Below, one piece after another: positions 50,924-64,000 of a DNA stretch of 64,000 nucleotides. The translations under genes were made by a program, and so were the position numbers. Source of the stretch: Candidatus Hepatoplasma crinochetorum (GTDB lineage Bacteria; Bacillota_I; Bacilli_A; Mycoplasmatales; Hepatoplasmataceae); contig CWGI01000001.1 of assembly GCA_001179805.1 (NCBI GenBank), positions 62,001 to 126,000 on the forward strand, given 5' to 3'. The notes below the pieces were generated by a model. That model had not been told where the DNA came from and searched no databases. It saw nothing but the letters and a program-made list of their open reading frames with translations. Position 1 is the first letter of the stretch. Every line of letters starts with the position of its first letter.

Positions 50924-51817
50924 TTAATATCTTATTTCATTTTGTAAATTTTCAATATTTTTGCGACCTGTGCGGGTAATTTTTTTAGGCATTTTCAAAT
51001 TTAATTGAATATAAAGATTCCCTCTTCCTCTTCCTCTTAGAATTGTAAATCCTTTATTTTTTATTCTTATTAATGATTTTGGATTTGAAAATTCAGGAAT
51101 TAAAAAGACAATTTTCTCACCATCTATTCCATCTATCTGATAATTTTTTTTGATCAATAAATCAAGATAATTTATATCGAGCGTATAAAATAAATCATTA
51201 TTTTTACGAACAAATTTTGTATTATTAACAATATAAAATTTTAATAATAAATCACCATTTGGTCCACCATTTATCCCTGGTTTACCTTCATTAGTAAGTC
51301 TTAAAGTAGTATCTTCGCTTATTCCGGCTGGAATATCAATCTCTTTAATCTGACCGTTACGTAATCTTAATTTTATTTTTTTACCTGTAAAAGCATCTTT
51401 TATATCAATTGAAATCTGTTGAACTATACTTGCTCCTTTTTGTCTTGCATTTGCAAAACCACCTGAAAATCCAGCAAAACCACCAAAAGGATTACCACCG
51501 AAGAAATCATCAAAAATTGAATTTAAATCATCTGGATTAAAATTAGCTCCTTGAAAACCTGAAAATCCTCCTCCAGCTTGTCCGCCATTAATGCCGGCAT
51601 GACCATAATTATCATAAATTTTTCGTTTATTTTTATCAAGCAAAATTTCTTTTGCTTCATTTATTTCCTTAAATTTACTTTCTGCTACTTTTTGATCCGT
51701 TAAATTACGATCAGGATGATATTTCATCGCTAATTTTCGATATGATTTTTTAATTTCTTCCTCTGATGCATCTTTTCTTACACCTAAAATTTCATAATAA
51801 TCTCTTTTTGTCGCCAT
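50924..51817 (-). CDS. dnaJ: DnaJ-type co-chaperone without zinc domain
   Basis: Stimulates the DnaK ATPase. The 297-residue protein starts with a J domain containing the HPD motif (MKYHPDRNL), then a Gly/Phe-rich linker (residues 77-125) and two substrate-binding beta domains. The CXXCXGXG zinc repeats of classical DnaJ are absent: the region reads straight from [15 protein letters not shown] to the next strand. It is therefore a class B protein, more like CbpA, although it occupies the dnaJ position behind dnaK. Confidence 0.9.
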   Translation of the reverse strand: MATKRDYYEILGVRKDASEEEIKKSYRKLAMKYHPDRNLTDQKVAESKFKEINEAKEILLDKNKRKIYDNYGHAGINGGQAGGGFSGFQGANFNPDDLNSIFDDFFGGNPFGGFAGFSGGFANARQKGASIVQQISIDIKDAFTGKKIKLRLRNGQIKEIDIPAGISEDTTLRLTNEGKPGINGGPNGDLLLKFYIVNNTKFVRKNNDLFYTLDINYLDLLIKKNYQIDGIDGEKIVFLIPEFSNPKSLIRIKNKGFTILRGRGRGNLYIQLNLKMPKKITRTGRKNIENLQNEIRY

Positions 51818-51821
51818 TTTT

Positions 51822-52517
51822 TTATTTAATTATAAATTTTTCCTTAATATCAATACGAATTTGTCCTTTTCCAATTGTTGGATGTTTTGTATCGTCTATA
51901 TAACCCATTAAAAGACAAACTGCTACCGATTCATCTTCGGAAATTAAATTTTCTTTAATTAGTAATTTTGTTAGATCGATTGTAAATCCTTCCATCGGTG
52001 TTGAGTGAATATCTTTTGAACTTGCAGCAACTAAAGCATAACCTAGTGCAATATAAGCCTGTCTTTTTGATCATTCAGTAATATCATCTACCAAAACATT
52101 AAGATTTTTTCCAGTTCTTAAAGATTCGATTTCAAGATTAATTTTTTCTAAAATTTCTCCTTCAGATGATTTTAATTTGAATTCTTTTACAAACGCTTCG
52201 CTTTTTCTTCTGATAAGATCAGTTAATTTTGCTTGGTTTTTTGGATTTAAAAACCATGTTTTATTTTTTGTAATAAAAATTAAAGCATCGGAACTATCAA
52301 GAAATTTTTGCTTATTTCCTTCCATAAAACCAGGAAGAATTCTTTTTCGTAAATCTTTATCTTTTATATCAATCAATCTTCAATGTTCAACTCCCATTGA
52401 AGTAGGAGCAGTATTAATAAATTCAAAAATATATTTTAATGTTTTTTGATCTATTTTTTCAGTAGAATTATATGCTTTTGTTGCTTTGCGATTTTTTAGT
52501 TGATTTAGTAAATTCAT
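51822..52517 (-). CDS. nitroreductase family protein
   Basis: A 231-residue FMN-dependent oxidoreductase. The N-terminus [16 protein letters not shown], the block [17 protein letters not shown] (Trp from TGA) and the C-terminal [20 protein letters not shown] followed by STPMEGF match NAD(P)H nitroreductases. It sits between dnaK and dnaJ, 51 bases after dnaK and 4 bases before dnaJ, so it is probably made with the heat-shock genes. The natural substrate is unknown. Confidence 0.85.
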
Positions 52518-52568
52518 AATTAACTTTCAATAATATTTTTTGTCTAAAATTAAAATAATTTTAACTTA

Positions 52569-54422
<1,854 letters not shown>

Positions 54423-54453
54423 TTATTAATGTAGATAATTTAATAATTTATTA

Positions 54454-55050
54454 TTATTCCTTAATTTCTCTTTCTTCTGTCAGTTCAATTCCTTTTGAGA
54501 CAACAACAGAAGCTGGACGAATCAAACGATCATTTAATAAATATCCAGTTTGATTTACTTCTAAAATATAATCTTTTGCAATCTTGTCTGAATATTTTGC
54601 ATCAATTGCTTCATGATATTTAGGATTATATTCATCGCCGACTTTTACTTCGATTTTTTTAACACCGATCGCTTCTAAGATTTGATCAAAATTATTTTTA
54701 ATCATTTCAAATCCTAACAATCAATTTTTTATCTCAGGAGAAATATTTTTTGCACTAAGTGCTTTTTTAAACATATCAATTGTAGGGATTAATTCTTGTA
54801 AAAGGGCGACATTACTAAAATTAATAATTTCTTTGCGCTCTTTTTCCAATCTTTTTTTTAAATTTTCCATTTCAGCGAGTAAACTTAAATTTTTAAATTG
54901 TAATTCATCTAAGTTTTTTTGCAGTGATTTTATTTTTCTTTCACTCTTCGCTGATTTTAATTCTGTTTTTTCCGCTTTAAAATTTTTATAATGCGGAGTA
55001 TCATTTTCAGTTTGAATTGTCTTTTCTAAATTTTGCTCATCATTTTTCAT
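54454..55050 (-). CDS. grpE: nucleotide exchange factor GrpE
   Basis: Releases ADP from DnaK. The 198-residue protein has a long N-terminal coiled coil (residues 30-80), a middle helix pair, and the C-terminal beta domain NPKYHEAI with VVVSKGIEL. A TGA-coded Trp at 54721-54723 joins the two halves. Its ATG is 12 bases after the hrcA stop. Confidence 0.94.
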
Positions 55051-55062
55051 TTTGTTTTGTTT

Positions 55063-56073
55063 TTAATTTTTAATATTTTCATCTAGAATATTAATCATTG
55101 CTAAGATCTTTTTATAATCTTGATTTTTAGGACCAATTATTGTTACCTTTTTAAAATCATTATTATCCAATTTTAAAATTTTACTAATAATAGAGATATC
55201 TTTTAATTGATCAAAATCAAATGAAATTGTTAAATTTTTTTCCTTATTTTTTATTAATGTCTCCGAATGAGAATCTAAAAGATCTCAAATTGTTTTATTT
55301 TCGATCATTTCAAAAATTTTTTCTAATTGTGCTTTTTCTTTTAAAGTTGAAACATTAACAAGTGAATTAATTCCGTAGTATTTTTCTTCATTTGGAAATA
55401 AACTCATAATTAAATTTTCAATAAAGACTTTAAATTTTTCTTCTACGAATCGTAATTTTTTAATTACAAGTTCAGAAATTAAAGATGACTTTTCCTTAAC
55501 TTCACTAATTCTTGTTCCAATAAGCCTTTGCGAAATTATTTTAAAAGAGTTTTCAATATTTTTAAAAGAAAAATTTTCAATGTTTATTTCTTCATTATAA
55601 AGTTTTCCTGAAGAAGAAACCGCAACTATCATCGCTTTTTTTTTATTTATTTTGTAAAGTTTTAAATCCTCAACAAAATAATTATTATTTTCTTCTTTCG
55701 TTATCAAAAAAGTATTTGTCGCTTTATTAATAATTTTCAAAGCACCTTCAATCATTTCTTCAATATTTATTGATCTTTTTGAAAATATTTTATCTATTTT
55801 ATCACGAATAGTTGTAAGTGAATAATCATCAATTGAAAAATTTTCAATGTAAAATTTATAACCTTTAGTAGTGGGAATTCTTCCCGCTGATTTATAAGCT
55901 TTTTCAATATATCTCTCATTTTCAAGCTTAACCATTTCATTTCGAATTGTCGCTGATGAAATATTTAAATCAGGATATTTTGTAAAGATTAAATCTGATG
56001 AAATTGCATTCCCTGTATTTATATATTCATCAACTATTGATAATAAGATTTTAAATTTCCGATCTTCTATAAT
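55063..56073 (-). CDS. hrcA: heat-inducible repressor HrcA (probable AUU start)
   Basis: Represses heat-shock genes by binding CIRCE. The 336-residue protein has the N-terminal winged-helix part (EDRKFKILLSIVDEYINTG, SSATIRNEMVKLE, GRIPTTKGYKFY) and a GAF-like dimer domain. The start is unusual: a perfect Shine-Dalgarno AAGGAGGTGA (56076-56085) is 5 bases before ATT at 56071-56073, whose position matches the usual HrcA Met. The GTG at 56077-56079 is in frame but lies inside the Shine-Dalgarno. The gene controls its own operon hrcA-grpE-dnaK-nitroreductase-dnaJ. Confidence 0.93.
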
Positions 56074-56083
56074 ATTCACCTCC

Positions 56084-56110
56084 TTAGCAAACAACAATCT
56101 ACTCTGCTAA
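56084..56110. promoter_or_regulatory. degenerate CIRCE-like operator near the hrcA transcription start
   Basis: A 27-base element with TTAGCA at 56084-56089 and TGCTAA at 56105-56110, the exact CIRCE length (9-9-9), but only six of nine arm bases pair. It covers the predicted +1 of hrcA and overlaps the Shine-Dalgarno at its right end. Confidence 0.6.
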
Positions 56111-56111
56111 T

Positions 56112-56140
56112 ATGATAATACATTAATTAGCAAAAGTCAA
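56112..56140 (-). promoter_or_regulatory. hrcA operon promoter
   Basis: On the minus strand: -35 TTGACT at 56135-56140, 17-base spacer, -10 TATCAT at 56112-56117. The -35 box lies in the loop of the upstream CIRCE-like element and the downstream element begins just after the -10. Confidence 0.65.
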
Positions 56141-56153
56141 TACTTTTTGCTAA
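56127..56153. promoter_or_regulatory. CIRCE-variant operator upstream of hrcA
   Basis: Perfect 9-base arms TTAGCAAAA (56127-56135) and TTTTGCTAA (56145-56153) around a 9-base loop. The geometry is that of CIRCE, but the inner arm bases CTC/GAG of the consensus TTAGCACTC are AAA/TTT. It contains the -35 box of the hrcA promoter. Confidence 0.75.
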
Positions 56154-56175
56154 TTTTTTATTAAATAAAAATATC

Positions 56176-56964
56176 TTAACTTAATTGATTCTTTTTTTGA
56201 ATTGAAAATCAATTATTTATTCCTAAAAAATAAAGAAAAATATAGAAGAAATTACTAAATAAATAAATTCAAGTATGATAATCAATTGATAAGATAATTG
56301 CTGCAACCGTAGATAAAAAATAAAAAAAATACGCTTCAATATATTTTTTGATAAGTAAAAATCATCCTATTAAAAAACTTAAAGTCACAAAAGCATCCAA
56401 ATAAGCTCCTTGATCAGCAAAATTTGTATCATCTAATAAATATTTAATCAGTGCTCCAAAAATAAAAGTAAATAAAATTAAAAACAAGAGGAGAAAAATT
56501 ATTAAATATTTATTTGCAGAAGAAATTTTTTCTTTTTCGTTATTTTTTTTGCCTCAATTTAAATAAGCGAATAAGACTAAAAAAAATACAATTATCTGTT
56601 CAATCGCTTCAAATCATAAAAATAAAATAAGACAACTCAAAAAATAACTAAAAATAAAGATAAAATAAAAAATAAAACATCTTTTATTATTACGATGTAA
56701 AAATATATCTCCCAATATCCCAACAAAAGCAGAGATAAAACTTAAACCAAATCAAAAATAAATAATTCATTCGCTACTATTTTCTTTTCATTCGGCAAAA
56801 TTTTTTCCTTTAATTATTCCTTCCGAAAAGAAAAATTGATAGAAAGATAGTAAAAAAACAACACTTATTACCAAAAAAATAATCAATATAATCAATTTTG
56901 AATAAAGAAACAAAATTGCTTTTTGATTTATTTTTTCGCTTAATCTTATTTTTGTCTCTTCCAT
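56176..56964 (-). CDS. second PnuC-like membrane protein
   Basis: A 262-residue protein with about seven helices and many TGA-coded Trp. The C-terminal half recalls PnuC: GAYLDAFVTLSFLIGWFLLI, KKYIEAYFFYFLSTVAAI, HTWIYLFSNFFYIFLYFLGI. The N-terminal half is more divergent (FAEWKENSSEWIIYFWFGLS). It lies between lplA and hrcA. Import of a vitamin-like compound is likely by family, the compound unknown. Confidence 0.62.
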
Positions 56965-56989
56965 TATCGAAAATAATAAAAATAAGTAA

Positions 56990-57970
56990 TTACATCATAA
57001 TTAAAGAAATTAATTTGTCGCGATTTAAATTATAAAAATAATTTTCAAAATCATCTATTGAATAAACAATATCTCTAATTATATTTTGATCGTACAATTT
57101 ACCGATAAATTTATTTTTTATATCATCTGTATTATGTTTTGAAAAATACTCTCCGAAGATCTCAAATTGAATAATTTTTCCCGCTTCTAAATTAAAATAA
57201 ATTTGAATCGTTCCAAATCCTGAAATATATTCGCTTTTTTTATATTTATATTCATTTCTATTTTCTAATAGAAACTTAATTTTATCTTCTTTTATTTTTG
57301 CTATTTTATTAATTTCTTTTAATTGTTCTACTGTAAATTTGTATTCCTTATCATCTGAAATATTGTCAATTAAAAGACCAATAAACTCCTCTTTTGTAAT
57401 TTTTTGCAATAATTCATCATAAATATTTCCGACTCTTTTTTGGATTGATTTAACACCTTTTGAAAGAATCTTGTCATAATTTGGTGTCAATATTTTATTT
57501 ACATTACTAAAATCAACATTAAAAATTAAAGTTCCATGAAAAATTAAATTATTATTACTAACAAATTGAGCGATCCCTGAAATTTTTTTATCGTTAATTG
57601 AAATATCGTTTCGACCCCCAAATTCAGCATTTAGATGTAATTTATTTTTTAAAAAATTTACAATTGGGCGACTATATTCTTCAAATTTATAGATATCTTT
57701 TGCTTTTCCTTTTAAGACGAAAGAATAATTTACATTTCCTAAGTCTTGATAAACAGCTCCTCCGCCGGAAATTCTTCTTACAAGTAAGATATTATTATCC
57801 TTTAAATATTCAATATTTGTTTCATTAATTGGATCTTGATTTTTACCGATGATTACAGATGGTTTGTTTACATAAACATAAAATAAATCTTCATTTAAAT
57901 TATTAATAATATATTCTTCTGCTGCTAAATTAAAATAAGGATTATTTGTTTTTGATAAAATATATTTCAC
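56990..57970 (-). CDS. lplA: lipoate-protein ligase A
   Basis: Attaches scavenged lipoate to the E2 lipoyl domain. The 326-residue protein has NPYFNLAAEEYI, the RRISGGGAVYQDLGNVNYSF motif, and KKISGIAQ with the catalytic Lys; the C-terminal accessory domain follows. The start is GTG at 57968-57970. It is 32 bases after the PDH E1 stop, consistent with use for that complex. Confidence 0.94.
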   Translation of the reverse strand: MKYILSKTNNPYFNLAAEEYIINNLNEDLFYVYVNKPSVIIGKNQDPINETNIEYLKDNNILLVRRISGGGAVYQDLGNVNYSFVLKGKAKDIYKFEEYSRPIVNFLKNKLHLNAEFGGRNDISINDKKISGIAQFVSNNNLIFHGTLIFNVDFSNVNKILTPNYDKILSKGVKSIQKRVGNIYDELLQKITKEEFIGLLIDNISDDKEYKFTVEQLKEINKIAKIKEDKIKFLLENRNEYKYKKSEYISGFGTIQIYFNLEAGKIIQFEIFGEYFSKHNTDDIKNKFIGKLYDQNIIRDIVYSIDDFENYFYNLNRDKLISLIMM

Positions 57971-58002
57971 TTCTTTTTTCTCTTTTCTTGTTTAATTTGT
58001 AA

Positions 58003-60486
58003 TTAAACACCATATTTTGCTCTTCGTTTATATTCAACCGGTGTATTTATTTTTTTAGCTTGATAATCTTTTAATTTAATAATTTTACCATCAATTGTCG
58101 AAAGAATATCATCAACCTGTGGATAGATATATTTTTCATAATCTGCCCCTGGCATAATTCAATTTCTTGCCCCTAATACTGCTGGAGGAGCATCAAGATA
58201 ATTGAAGGCAAATTCTGTTAGATTTGCTGAAACGGCTTTCATAAAATTCATTCTTTCAAATCCTTCATTTATCAAAATTATCTTTCCTGTTTTTTTAACA
58301 GAATCGATAATAATATCATAATCAAAAGGAACAGCAGATCGCATATCGATAACTTCTGAATTTATATTATATTTTTCTTTTAAAATCTTTGCTGCATCAA
58401 GTGCAGTATAAAGTGCTGCTCCCAAAGTAACAATTGTTAAATCATCTCCCACTTCTCTTATTACTCCTTTTCCAAAAGGAATTTCATAATATTCTTTTGG
58501 CACTCCTTCTTTTACAAAAAACTCACCTTTATCATAAAGTTTTTGTGTTTCAATGAAAAATGTTGGATCTTCTGAATTTAAAGCTGTATTCATAAGTCCT
58601 TTTGCATCATAAGGGGTAACAGGAGCAACCAAATTTATTCCTGTAATTGACGCCAATACTGAAGTATAGTCTTGCGAATGTTGAACACCGTATTGACTTC
58701 CGATATTTGTTCTTACAACAACCGGCAATTTAAGTTGACCTCCTGACATCGCTCTTCATTTTGAAAGTTGATTAGAAAGTTCATCTCCTGCTCGAAAAAG
58801 AAAATCAAAATACTCTAATTCAACAATCGCTTGTCCACCTGCAATTGCATAACCACATGCTGTTCCAACTATAGCAGCCTCAGCAATCGGTGAATTAAAT
58901 AGACGATGATAAGGAAGTGATTCTGTAAGTCCATTATAGACTCCATAAGCTCCTCCTCAATCTCTTAATTCTTCTCCCCATCCTGCAAAAGTTGGTTCTT
59001 TATAATAGTGATCTAAAATAGCTTCAAAAATTCCATCTCTTATCTGATAAGATTTCATTTTTGATAATTGTTTTCCATTTTTATCAATTGCATAACGTTC
59101 TCTTCTTAAAATTCTCTGTACACGTGGATTTTGTTCTTTTTTAATTAAAACTTCGACATCTTTTTCTTTTGTATAAGTAAATTTTTTGCGTGAAAACATT
59201 AAATTATCTAAAACTTGATTATTATTTTCTCAATCTAATTCATTTGTTATTTTTCGATCAATTGATAATTTATAAATTTGATAATAAAAACTTTCAATTT
59301 CTTCTCTGATTTTTTTAATTTCTAAATCATCTTTTATAATATTATTCTCAATTAATTGTTTTGCAAATAAATTAATTGGATCAAATTTTTTTCAAGCAAT
59401 TATCTCTTCTGGAGTACGATATGATTCTAAATCCCCTGAAGAATGTCCATTATAACGATAGGTAACAATTTCATTTAAAACAGGACCATCACCTTTTTCA
59501 ACAATTATTTTTTTCCGACGCATTAAATCGATTGTTGCAAGAACATCTTGTCCATTAACTCGCTCTGAAAACATATTATTTGGGTTAAGTCCTGCGCCAA
59601 TTCGAGCAGGAATTTTATATCCCATCGTTTCCCCGACGGTCTGTCCTCCCATTCCATATTGGTTATTCATTAAATTAATCATAAAAGGTGGACGTTTATT
59701 ATAAGGAGAATTTCATAATTCTTTATATTGATCCATAGTTGCAAAATTCAAAGTCTCTCAAAAAGGTCCGGTTGAAACCCCTCCATCACCGATATTTGCA
59801 ATTGAAATTCCATTTTTTTTCTGTGTTAATTTAAATATGGCCGCCCCTAAAGCAAGTGAAGCAGATGCACCGACGATCGCATTATTCGGATATATTCCAA
59901 AAGGAGTGAAAAAAAGATGCATTGACCCAGCAAGACCTAAGTTAAATCCTTGTTTCATTCCTCAAATTTCAGAAAGAAATCCATACATGAAGAAAAACAC
60001 TGCTTTTTCTTTTATATTTTTAAATTTATAAGTAGTTTTATTAACGGCTTCTAAAATTTTTCCTTCATTATAGTTTTTCATTATCTCTTCTAATTCTTGA
60101 TCGCTCATTTTATAAATTGACGATAATCCTTTTGAGATAACTTCCGCATGATTTCGATGTGTTCCAAAGATAAAATCATCTTTTTCCAATAATCAATGTA
60201 AACCAACAACAGCTCCTTCTTGTCCTGTCGCCATATGAGCCGGTCCATTGTACTGATAAGGTAAACCTTTTCATTCACCTTTTATTTTTATTGTATCTAA
60301 GAATTCTTCACTTACTCTAATTCAAATCATCTCTTTTAAAATTTCTAAAGCATCATCTTTAGTTAATTTTTTGTCTCTAATTTCATCAGCTAGTGTTCCT
60401 TGATATTGAAATTCTAAAATCTTTCCAAGTTCTGTTTCTTTTTTAATATAAACATTTTTTGGATCAATAAATAACTTTTTAACCAT
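58003..60486 (-). CDS. pdhAB: pyruvate dehydrogenase E1, fused alpha and beta subunits
   Basis: Thiamine-diphosphate enzyme that decarboxylates pyruvate (by context) and acetylates the E2 lipoate. One unbroken frame of 827 residues joins both subunits. Residues 1-395 are the alpha part: [36 protein letters not shown]...NN (GDG-NN thiamine motif) and YNGHSSGD. A charged linker (395-475) follows, then the beta part from [74 protein letters not shown]. Scanning 59161-59410 in frame finds no TAA or TAG. Separate pdhA and pdhB genes are usual in Mycoplasma; fused forms are known from some other bacteria. A branched-chain substrate is possible. Confidence 0.9.
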
Positions 60487-60503
60487 AATTTGTTCCTTCT
60501 ATC

Positions 60504-61883
60504 TTATTCAATAATTGCTGTTTTAATAATTTCACCGACTGTGGGATGAGCAAAAACAACATCTTTTAGATATTTTGGGTTATATCTTCTAGTAATTAAA
60601 ATTGATGCAAGATTAATAATCTCTGATGAGTAATTTCCCAATAAGGAAATTCCTATTATTTCCTCTGTATCTTTTTTAAGAACAATTTTAAGCAAACCAT
60701 CAAAATTTTTTCCTGTTAAATTTCCTGATTCAATTACAAATCTTCCAGAATATAACATTGGAATTTTTTTAACTTTTATTTCAATTCCTAATCCCCTTGC
60801 TTTTTCTTCATTAAGTCCGATCTCTCCAACTTCAGGTGTGCAATAAATTACTGATGGTATTTTATCGTAATCAATTTTTATTTTATTACCAAGAATATTT
60901 TCAAGGACAACTTCTCCTTCTCGATAAGCGGTATGAGCTAACATTGATTTACCATTTACATCACCAATTGCATATAAACCAGGAATATTAGTTTTTAAAT
61001 TTTCATCGGTAACAATAGCTCCTCGTTCAATATATACTTTAATATCTTCTAATCCAAATCCTTCGATTTGTGGTTTTCTTCCTGCCGCAACAAGAATTTT
61101 GTCGAAAGGAAGATTTATTTTTTTATCATTTTGATCAATTAAAATAGCTTCATTTTTTAAAATTTCAATAATTTTATGTCCTAATAAAAATTTAATATTT
61201 TTATTTTTTTCTAATTCTTGTTGTAATTTTACAGATATTTCACGATCAAAAGGACCTGCTATTTTTGATGCTAATTCAACAATCGATACCTCTGATCCGA
61301 TTCCTGCAAAAAATGTTCCAAGTTCAAGACCGATTACCCCTCCACCCATAATTACAAGTTTTTTAGGAAGTTCAAGAAGTGCTAATGCTTTAGTAGAATC
61401 TATTACATTTACATCATTTTTATTAAGTCCTTTTATTGGAGGATATAAAATCTCTGATCCTGTTGCAATTACAAGATTTTTAGATTGGATAATCTCTTTA
61501 TCATCAATACTAATTTTAAAATCTTGTGCTTTTGAAGAAGGAATAATTTTACCAAATCCTTTATATATTTTTGCTCCTGATCTTTTTACTTTCATTTCAG
61601 CTGCCTGTGTTAAAAAAGCAACTTTTTGATCTTTATATTTTACTAGTTGTTTTTGATCAAAAGTAATTGAATTTAAGTTAATACCGATATCTCTTCCTTC
61701 TTTTGCTTCTGAAAAAACTTTTTCTGCATGTAAAAAAGCTTTAGAAGGAATACAACCAACTGTAACGCACGTTCCTCCAAATCTACTTTTTTCTATTATA
61801 GCTGTCTTAAGTCCTTTTTTTGATGCATTATAAGCAAGCTCATATCCACCAGGACCTCCACCTAAAATAATTAAATCAAACAT
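60504..61883 (-). CDS. pdhD: dihydrolipoamide dehydrogenase (E3)
   Basis: FAD enzyme that reoxidises the lipoyl arm with NAD+. The 459-residue protein has the FAD site LIILGGGPGGYELAY, the redox disulfide FGGTCVTVGCIPSKAF, NAD site VIMGGGVIGLELGT, YAIGDVNGKSMLAH and the C-terminal HPTVGE. No N-terminal lipoyl domain, unlike some mycoplasmas. It is 15 bases after pdhC. Confidence 0.97.
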   Translation of the reverse strand: MFDLIILGGGPGGYELAYNASKKGLKTAIIEKSRFGGTCVTVGCIPSKAFLHAEKVFSEAKEGRDIGINLNSITFDQKQLVKYKDQKVAFLTQAAEMKVKRSGAKIYKGFGKIIPSSKAQDFKISIDDKEIIQSKNLVIATGSEILYPPIKGLNKNDVNVIDSTKALALLELPKKLVIMGGGVIGLELGTFFAGIGSEVSIVELASKIAGPFDREISVKLQQELEKNKNIKFLLGHKIIEILKNEAILIDQNDKKINLPFDKILVAAGRKPQIEGFGLEDIKVYIERGAIVTDENLKTNIPGLYAIGDVNGKSMLAHTAYREGEVVLENILGNKIKIDYDKIPSVIYCTPEVGEIGLNEEKARGLGIEIKVKKIPMLYSGRFVIESGNLTGKNFDGLLKIVLKKDTEEIIGISLLGNYSSEIINLASILITRRYNPKYLKDVVFAHPTVGEIIKTAIIE

Positions 61884-61898
61884 TTTTCTATAACCTTT

Positions 61899-63149
61899 CT
61901 ATTTAATCTCATCATATGAGATATTTTGTAATCTTTTAATTAATTCTTTTAAAAATTCAGCTCCTTTGGCACCATCAAAAGGACGATGATCCATTGTAAG
62001 TGATAATGTAATTTCATTATATTCAACTATTCCATTTTTAATCATTTTTAAACGCTTAATTGGTGAGCCGAATCCTAAAATTGCAGATTGGGGCGGATTT
62101 AAAATTGGTGTAAATCCACTAACACCAGAAAGACCTAAATTACTAATTGTAAATGTTCCTCCTCTTTGATCTTTGGGGGATAATTTACCTTCTTTTGTTT
62201 TTATAATCAGTTCTTTTGTTTTCGCTGTAAGTTCTGCAATTGATATCTCTGAAGCATTTTTTACAACAGGAACAAATAATCCTTTTGGTGCATCAACAGC
62301 AACAGAAATATGAGCAATATTATAAGCATCATAATAATCTGGACCAATTAAAGAATTTATATGAGGAAAATCAACAAGAGTTCTTGCAAGAACATAAACA
62401 ACAATATCATTAATTGAAGAATCAGCAACATTTTCTTTATTTTCAACTTTATTTTTGATAATAGAACGTACTTTTAAAAGATTTGTTGCATCAAAAGGTG
62501 CCATTAATGTTAATTGTGCTCCATGTTGCAATGAGTTTTCCATCGATGTTGCAATAGCTTTTCTTACTGGTGTAAATTCAGTATGAACAAACTCTGGTTT
62601 TATACCTTCTTTTTCATCCTCGCTATAATAAGTTTTTAAAACATCTTCCTCCATAGCTCGATTCTCAACACCAGAAACATTTTTTATATTTTTAATATCA
62701 ACATCTAGTGATTTCGCAATCATTTTTGCACGTGGAGTTACAAAAATTTTATCCCCTTTTATCTGTTCTTTTAAAACTGTATTTTCTATTTTTGAATTAT
62801 CTTCATTTGAAGAATTTATTTTAGTTTGATCAATCTTTTTTGAATCATTTTTATCAGAAGATTTTATATCTTCTTTTTGCAATTTTTTTTCTCATTCAGA
62901 AATATCATCACCTTTTTTACCGATAATAAGAATCGGTTCTAAAACTTTAACTTCATCTCCCGCTTCATAAAATATCTTTAAAACTTCGCCACTATCTTCT
63001 GATTTAAATTCAGTAGTAGATTTATCTGTTTCATATTCAAATAAGATATCTCCAATTTTTACAATATCTCCAATTTTTACCTTTATATCACCAAGAATTA
63101 TTGATTCTACAGTATTTCCCATTTTTGGTGCTTTTATTGCTTTTGCCAT
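61899..63149 (-). CDS. pdhC: dihydrolipoamide acetyltransferase (E2)
   Basis: Core of the complex; transfers acetyl to CoA. The 416-residue protein has one lipoyl domain (modified Lys43 in YETDKSTTEF), a polar linker crossed by a TGA-coded Trp at 62892-62894, an E3/E1-binding segment (VTPRAKMIAKSLDVDI), and the catalytic domain ending TMDHRPFDGAKGAEFL with its His and Asp. It lies 23 bases after pta. Confidence 0.96.
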
Positions 63150-63172
63150 ATTAAATTATTTAATTTGCTCCC

Positions 63173-64000
<828 letters not shown>

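Overview
The window is a dense, very AT-rich bacterial chromosome segment that reads UGA as tryptophan. Almost every long gene contains in-frame TGA codons at conserved Trp positions (for example GlpF, FtsZ, LeuRS, SecY, PDH E1), so TGA is sense here, not a frameshift. With the small gene set and gene order this points to a Mollicute of the Mycoplasma side (not Acholeplasma). The editing-less leucyl-tRNA synthetase, FtsZ, HrcA control and very low GC would suit a divergent Mycoplasmatales or Hepatoplasma-like lineage, but that placement is inference. No rRNA, tRNA, CRISPR array or insertion sequence was recognised.

Layout. 94-5864: plsY, an aquaglyceroporin, a stand-alone AAA ATPase with a HEPN-like C-terminus, holA, dinB. 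5866-10170: nadE, two coiled-coil proteins (one membrane anchored) and ftsZ. 10334-18278: a YfcC-type transporter, rplU-prp-rpmA, greA, udk, a small membrane protein, ruvX, alaS. 18364-21509: three overlapping tandem paralogues of a six-helix membrane protein. 21540-24982: nrdI-nrdE-nrdF. 25073-26989: leuS without its editing domain. 27148-30442 (plus strand): nagA, a degenerate nagB-like gene, a gene remnant, an rmuC-like gene. 30510-36212: rplQ, rpoA, rpsK, rpsM, rpmJ, infA, map, adk, secY. 36287-45824: the Firmicutes-type cluster nif3-trmK-rpoD-dnaG-glyQS-(membrane)-recO-era-dgkA-ybeY. 45833-48426: HNH protein, pnuC-like gene, yqeG, rpmG, rpsD. 48854-50689: infC-rpmI-rplT and a membrane protein. 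50691-56153: a small ORF, dnaJ, nitroreductase, dnaK, grpE, hrcA behind two CIRCE-like operators. 56176-64000: a second PnuC-like protein, lplA, a fused PDH E1 alpha-beta gene, pdhD, pdhC, pta (cut by the edge).

How it fits together. Pta, the pyruvate dehydrogenase complex and LplA form an acetyl-CoA/ATP module with lipoate scavenging. NadE plus two PnuC-like proteins suggest NAD made from imported precursors. NrdIEF, Udk and Adk serve nucleotide supply. HolA, DnaG, DinB, RuvX and RecO cover replication and repair. Several genes have a TATAAT box 7-9 bases before the start codon and no Shine-Dalgarno, suggesting leaderless mRNAs; infC and hrcA appear to use AUA and AUU starts behind strong Shine-Dalgarno sites.
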